A DNA stretch of 17,263 nucleotides. Source: an uncultured Clostridia bacterium. GTDB taxonomy: Bacteria; Bacillota; Clostridia; Oscillospirales; Acutalibacteraceae. Position numbers and translations under genes: made by a program. The notes under the pieces were generated by a model. It was not told the origin of the DNA and did no database searches. It worked only from the letters and a program-made list of their open reading frames with translations. The stretch covers positions 1-17,263 of the forward strand of contig CAUBKG010000045.1 in NCBI GenBank assembly GCA_958436475.1. Direction: 5' to 3'. Shown here in pieces: positions 14,323 to 17,263 of this stretch; within the stretch, counting starts at the first letter, position 1; each line of letters opens with the position of its first letter.

Positions 14323-15641
14323 CACCGTCCTTTCCCTATTTCAGAGTATGCCTTCAAAAAATAATCCTTCTGGTTTTCCCAGTTATACCGTTTGGCCGCC
14401 TTCCGGCAGGCGACCGCCATGGATTCCCGGAGCGCCTCGTCTCCGGTCAGCCGGTTGACCGCCCCCGCGATGGAAGCGGGGGCGGACGAATCCACCAGCA
14501 GGCCGGCGCCGCTCTCCTCTATTACCTTTTTGAATTCCGGAAAACCGCTTGCCACTACCGGCACTCCCGCCATAATGTATTCAAACAGCTTGTTGGAAGC
14601 GGCGGAATAGTGGTTGAAGCAGGTATTGTTCAGAACCTGGAACCCCAAATAACCGTTCATCGTATACCTAGGGAGCTCTGAAAGGGGCACCTTTGGAAGC
14701 AGGCGAACTCGTTTTTCTACGCCTTTGCTGCGGATGAGCTCCTCCAGCTCCGGCTTGAAGCGGCCGCTGCCGATAAACACCACAATGCCCTTCTGAAAAA
14801 GAGGCGCCGCTTCCACGAGCTTGTCCAGCCCGCGGCCATACTGGATGCCGCCCTGATAGAGCAGGATGGGTTCTTCGGAAGGAATATCCAGGAGCGCGCG
14901 TAGGTCTATTTTTTCGGATTCCCGTGCATCGCAATCATAATAGTTGGGGTAATTATAAAGCGGCTTCGGGGAAACCGGGTATAAGCTTCTCATATATGCG
15001 GCGCGGGTCTCATTTTCGCAAAAAATAAGATCCGCCCAACGGATGAAGTGGCGCTCAATATAGTAAACGTTTTTGCTATAGCCCGTGCGGCTGGTCTGCA
15101 CCTCGTGGGAATCATAAACCAAGTATGCCTTCTTCCCGCGCCGGAATCTCGCGCAGAAGCAGGCCTGCGGCAAGGTGTTGAGATCGTTTGCATGATAAAT
15201 ATCCGCATTCATCCGCCTGCCGGTATGCATCATCCGAAGCACGGCGCCAAGCTTATTGAACGCGGCCGGGACCTTGCAGGCGTAGGCTGCGAAAAAGAGG
15301 ATATACAATGCCGCAAACACAATGGAGAGAACCGGGTTCAAAAGCCACAGCCCGGAAGCAGCGGCGGCGGCCAGCAGCAAGCAGAGGGCAAGCAGCGGCT
15401 TATGCCGCAGCAGGCGGCGGTGAAGGCCGAACAGCTGCGTAACGAGCGGAAACTCTTTTTCCACACGATAAACGGAAAAGCCACAAACCGTTTCCAGATA
15501 GGGCTGGCCCTTTCCGCGGATACAGATGAGCGACACCTTGTATCCTGCCTGCGTCAGGGTGGTACATTCCCGCATAACACGAGCATCGTTGGTAAACATG
15601 TTCCACACGAACATGCAAACAGACTTGTCCTGTTGGGGCAT
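14322..15641 (-). CDS. GT4-family glycosyltransferase with membrane hairpin
   Basis: A 439-residue GT-B glycosyltransferase of the GT4 type. The N-terminal domain has NMFTNDARVMRECTTL and DIYHANDLNTLPQ (about 147-159), then VYDSHEV. The donor-binding half has ILLYQGGIQYGRGLDKLVEA, VVFIGSGRFKPELEELI and NKLFEYIMAGVPVVASGFPEF with the family's conserved E and PVVAS. Unusually, two close hydrophobic helices (about residues 82-101 and 103-123) interrupt the N-terminal domain, which should tie the enzyme to the membrane where lipid-linked glycan is built. The start is ATG at 15641, with AGGGAGG 9 bases upstream. It is the first gene of the polysaccharide operon, behind a good promoter, and is translationally coupled to the next gene. 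Donor and acceptor are unknown. Confidence 0.88.
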   Translation of the reverse strand: MPQQDKSVCMFVWNMFTNDARVMRECTTLTQAGYKVSLICIRGKGQPYLETVCGFSVYRVEKEFPLVTQLFGLHRRLLRHKPLLALCLLLAAAAASGLWLLNPVLSIVFAALYILFFAAYACKVPAAFNKLGAVLRMMHTGRRMNADIYHANDLNTLPQACFCARFRRGKKAYLVYDSHEVQTSRTGYSKNVYYIERHFIRWADLIFCENETRAAYMRSLYPVSPKPLYNYPNYYDCDARESEKIDLRALLDIPSEEPILLYQGGIQYGRGLDKLVEAAPLFQKGIVVFIGSGRFKPELEELIRSKGVEKRVRLLPKVPLSELPRYTMNGYLGFQVLNNTCFNHYSAASNKLFEYIMAGVPVVASGFPEFKKVIEESGAGLLVDSSAPASIAGAVNRLTGDEALRESMAVACRKAAKRYNWENQKDYFLKAYSEIGKGR

Positions 15642-15679
15642 GAACAGAAACCTCCCTGATTTTTTTCACGACCTTACTT

Positions 15680-15708
15680 ATTATATAATATTTTCCTTCG
15701 TAATTCAA
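15680..15708 (-). promoter_or_regulatory. Main promoter of the polysaccharide operon
   Basis: On the minus strand, TTGAAT (15703-15708), 17 bases, then a perfect TATAAT (15680-15685). The transcript would start near 15673, about 32 nt before the first gene. No other strong promoter was noticed before wecB, and gaps between the six genes are 0 to 34 bp, so one 8.1-kb transcript is likely. Confidence 0.7.
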
Positions 15709-15711
15709 TGA

Positions 15712-15929
15712 AAAGCGGGCCTCACTTTTCGCTTTTTCTCTCCCTTTTTCACAAAAAAGCCGTAAAGGCCCAGAATAATTCTTTTTCTAAATAATATTTT
15801 TTCATCTGTTTATCCTGGAACCGCCTTTCATTCCTATCTCTTTTGGGGCTGTCCCCTGTTATGGCGGAAGGGAACCCGACCATACGCCAAACACAGCGAG
15901 GAAGCCGGGGATGCAGAAAACAATAGATC
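15712..15929. other. Intergenic stretch without a gene
   Basis: Between the operon promoter and the terminator of the surface-protein gene I see no gene. The sequence is AT-rich near 15780-15810. It then holds small inverted repeats: GGGG CTGT CCCC (15845-15856), and TGGCG (15862-15866) with CGCCA (15885-15889) enclosing GGGAACCC. These could be a decayed repeat element or regulatory site. A 60-codon open frame here lacks a ribosome binding site and coding character. Confidence 0.4.
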
Positions 15930-15959
15930 AAAAAAGCCCCCGGCTTTTAGCCGGGGGCT
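15930..15959 (-). terminator. Intrinsic terminator of the surface-protein gene
   Basis: A perfect 10-bp GC-rich stem, AGCCCCCGGC (15935-15944) with GCCGGGGGCT (15950-15959), has a 5-base loop. On the minus strand it is followed by six T (complement of 15930-15935). It lies 44 bp after the stop codon of the gene ending at 16003 and insulates the polysaccharide operon promoter from it. Confidence 0.92.
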
Positions 15960-16002
15960 CGCAAAACCATTTTTGGGGGCTTTACCCTTGTGTCATAACC
16001 AG

Positions 16003-17200
16003 TTAGGACACCACTGTCTTACACGTTACAGCCGTTCCGGAGAGATAGCTGGAGGTTGATTTCTCGCGGGCGGTAGCCGTCATCTCATAGGTGCCTGCCG
16101 GCAGTTTCTTCGTTACGGTGATGGTGTAAGTATAGGTGCCGTTGCCGTTATCGACATAATCCGGCGTGTAGCCGAGCAGGGTATTCTTGCCATTGACCAT
16201 AGCCATGATGCGAACCTGCTGGAACGCGGTCTTGGAAGTGATCTGATAGGTGGCGGGCTGGCCTGCCTTGATCTGGCTCGGTCCGGTGATGCTGTCGAGA
16301 ACGAGGAGGCGTACGGTCGTTTCCATCGAGATTTCGGTGGTGGCGAGGTACGGATCCTGATCGGTCAGACGGGCGCTTGCGGTAATGGTGTAGGTGCCTG
16401 CGTCCGCCAGCCTTCTGGTGGACATTACATACTTATAGGTACCGTCCGGCTGTTCGATCGGCTGGTTGCTGTAGGTAAGGAGCTGGCGAGTACCGTTGAT
16501 CATAGTGGTGATTCTCACCTGCTGATACTTCTTCGGAGAAGTGATGGTGTAAACCGCATCGGTCTTGGAAGCAACGGTGGACGGGCCCTGGATGTTCGTC
16601 AGGACGTTATCGGTTACCGTTGTGATGCAGGAAATCTTAGTGCTCGCAAGATAAGCAGAGGAAGAGGTCAGCCTTGCCTGGGCAACCACTTCGTAGGTAC
16701 CCGGCTCCGTGAACTTTCTGGTGCTGATCTTGTAAACATAGGTGTCGCCTTCCTGCGTATACTGGTTGGAGTAACCGAGGAGCTGGCTGCCGTTCATGAT
16801 TCTTACCTGCTGATACGGCTGCGGGGCAACGACGGTGTAAACAACATCCTTGCTCATACCGACGGGTTCCGCGCTGGCCTTGATGCTCAGGAGAACCGGG
16901 CCGTCCGGATTGGCAATCACGTTCGTTTTGCAGGAGATTGCCGTGCTGGCAAGGTAACCGCTGGTGGAGGTCAGACGCGCAGTAGCCGTTACGGTATATT
17001 CGCCGGCCTTGCTGAAGCGGCTGGTGGAAATGGTGTAGACATATTTGCCGTTCTGCTGCACCGGCTTATTGTTGAAGCCGAGGAGAACGTTCTGGCCATC
17101 GATCTCGGACATGATTCTTACCTGCTGGTAAGCCTTTTCGGATACGATGGTATATGTAACTTCATTTCTCTCGATTACGGGATTCGGAGTGCCGGCGATG
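16003..17200 (-). repeat. Four in-frame coding repeats of about 290-315 bp
   Basis: The DNA encoding the QQVRI motif recurs as CCTGCTG on the plus strand at 16215, 16518, 16806 and 17121, marking four diverged direct repeats. Spacings of 303, 288 and 315 bp are all multiples of three, so copy number can change without breaking the frame. Repeats 1, 2 and 4 keep one cysteine near their ends (ISC/VTC); repeat 3 has methionine there. Confidence 0.85.
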
Positions 17201-17263
17201 CTGATGAGGCCAGACTCTTCGCTCGGGTCCGTGGCCGGCTCGGTCGGCTTGGTGGGGGGCTCG
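16003..17263 (-). CDS. C-terminal part of a repeat-containing surface protein (5' end outside window)
   Basis: The frame is open to the right edge, so the beginning is missing; 419 residues are visible. They open with a Pro/Thr/Glu-rich linker (EPPTKPTEPATDPSEES), typical of wall or surface proteins. Four repeats of about 97 residues follow, spaced 288-315 bp apart. Each repeat has a V/A-x-Y-x-I start, a nearly invariant Y/F-QQVRI, LLGY/F, a central Y-x-Y-x-I-S/T-T, a G-T/E-Y strand with ATARLT, Y-L-A-S/T-T and a final TTV. The pattern suggests beta-sandwich (Ig-like) domains. The protein stops directly after repeat 4, with no sorting signal or membrane anchor, so any anchor must be N-terminal. 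It has its own terminator. It could be an adhesin, stalk or S-layer-associated protein; the function is unproven. Confidence 0.85.
   Translation of the reverse strand, partial: EPPTKPTEPATDPSEESGLISIAGTPNPVIERNEVTYTIVSEKAYQQVRIMSEIDGQNVLLGFNNKPVQQNGKYVYTISTSRFSKAGEYTVTATARLTSTSGYLASTAISCKTNVIANPDGPVLLSIKASAEPVGMSKDVVYTVVAPQPYQQVRIMNGSQLLGYSNQYTQEGDTYVYKISTRKFTEPGTYEVVAQARLTSSSAYLASTKISCITTVTDNVLTNIQGPSTVASKTDAVYTITSPKKYQQVRITTMINGTRQLLTYSNQPIEQPDGTYKYVMSTRRLADAGTYTITASARLTDQDPYLATTEISMETTVRLLVLDSITGPSQIKAGQPATYQITSKTAFQQVRIMAMVNGKNTLLGYTPDYVDNGNGTYTYTITVTKKLPAGTYEMTATAREKSTSSYLSGTAVTCKTVVS

Noticed and set aside
15749..15931. Possible 60-residue minus-strand gene
   Set aside because: No ribosome binding site, odd composition, and it runs over small inverted repeats between a terminator and a promoter.

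Overview
The window (about 57% G+C by eye) looks like a chromosomal segment of a Gram-positive Firmicute, probably a gut-type clostridium. The signs are acetate kinase next to tmcAL (ylbM), DUF368 and DUF378 membrane proteins, GGAGG-type ribosome binding sites, frequent GTG/TTG starts, and short-loop hairpin terminators. I cannot name the species. There is no rRNA, tRNA, CRISPR array or recognisable transposase.

Left part (1-4200): a small lipoprotein and a sodium:solute symporter lie on the minus strand. They are followed by a 300-bp array of 114-bp structured repeats, with a related copy at the left edge. On the plus strand come an unrecognised three-helix membrane protein and a DUF368 protein, a family linked to undecaprenyl-phosphate flipping. 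A near-perfect bidirectional terminator closes this block.

Middle (4245-7480): ackA (minus) and tmcAL (plus) are divergent and appear to share one palindromic promoter core. The ackA leader carries a terminator-like hairpin just before the ribosome binding site. Both products handle acetate: AckA interconverts acetate and acetyl phosphate, and TmcAL uses acetate and ATP to acetylate the wobble cytidine of tRNA-Met. After tmcAL there are two tandem copies of a second, 150-bp hairpin-rich repeat, then a small DUF378 membrane protein.

Right part (7527-15710): an 8-kb minus-strand operon for a cell-surface polysaccharide runs from a good sigma-A-type promoter at 15680-15708 to a terminator at 7482-7521. 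The order is a membrane-associated GT4 glycosyltransferase, a large multidomain CgeB-like glycosyltransferase, an ABC-2 permease, its ATPase, wecC and wecB. WecB and WecC should convert UDP-GlcNAc to UDP-ManNAc and then UDP-ManNAcA. The two glycosyltransferases would build the lipid-linked chain on the inner face of the membrane, and the ABC transporter would export it. The best guess is a ManNAcA-containing (teichuronic-like) wall polymer. The DUF368 protein could help recycle its lipid carrier.

Right edge (16003-17263): the 3' part of a minus-strand gene for a surface protein, with a Pro/Thr-rich linker followed by four repeats of about 97 residues. It runs off the window. The most unusual items are the two families of structured repeats, the symmetric ackA/tmcAL promoter with its leader hairpin, and the large glycosyltransferase with duplicated beta-type modules and an apparently dead C-terminal domain.
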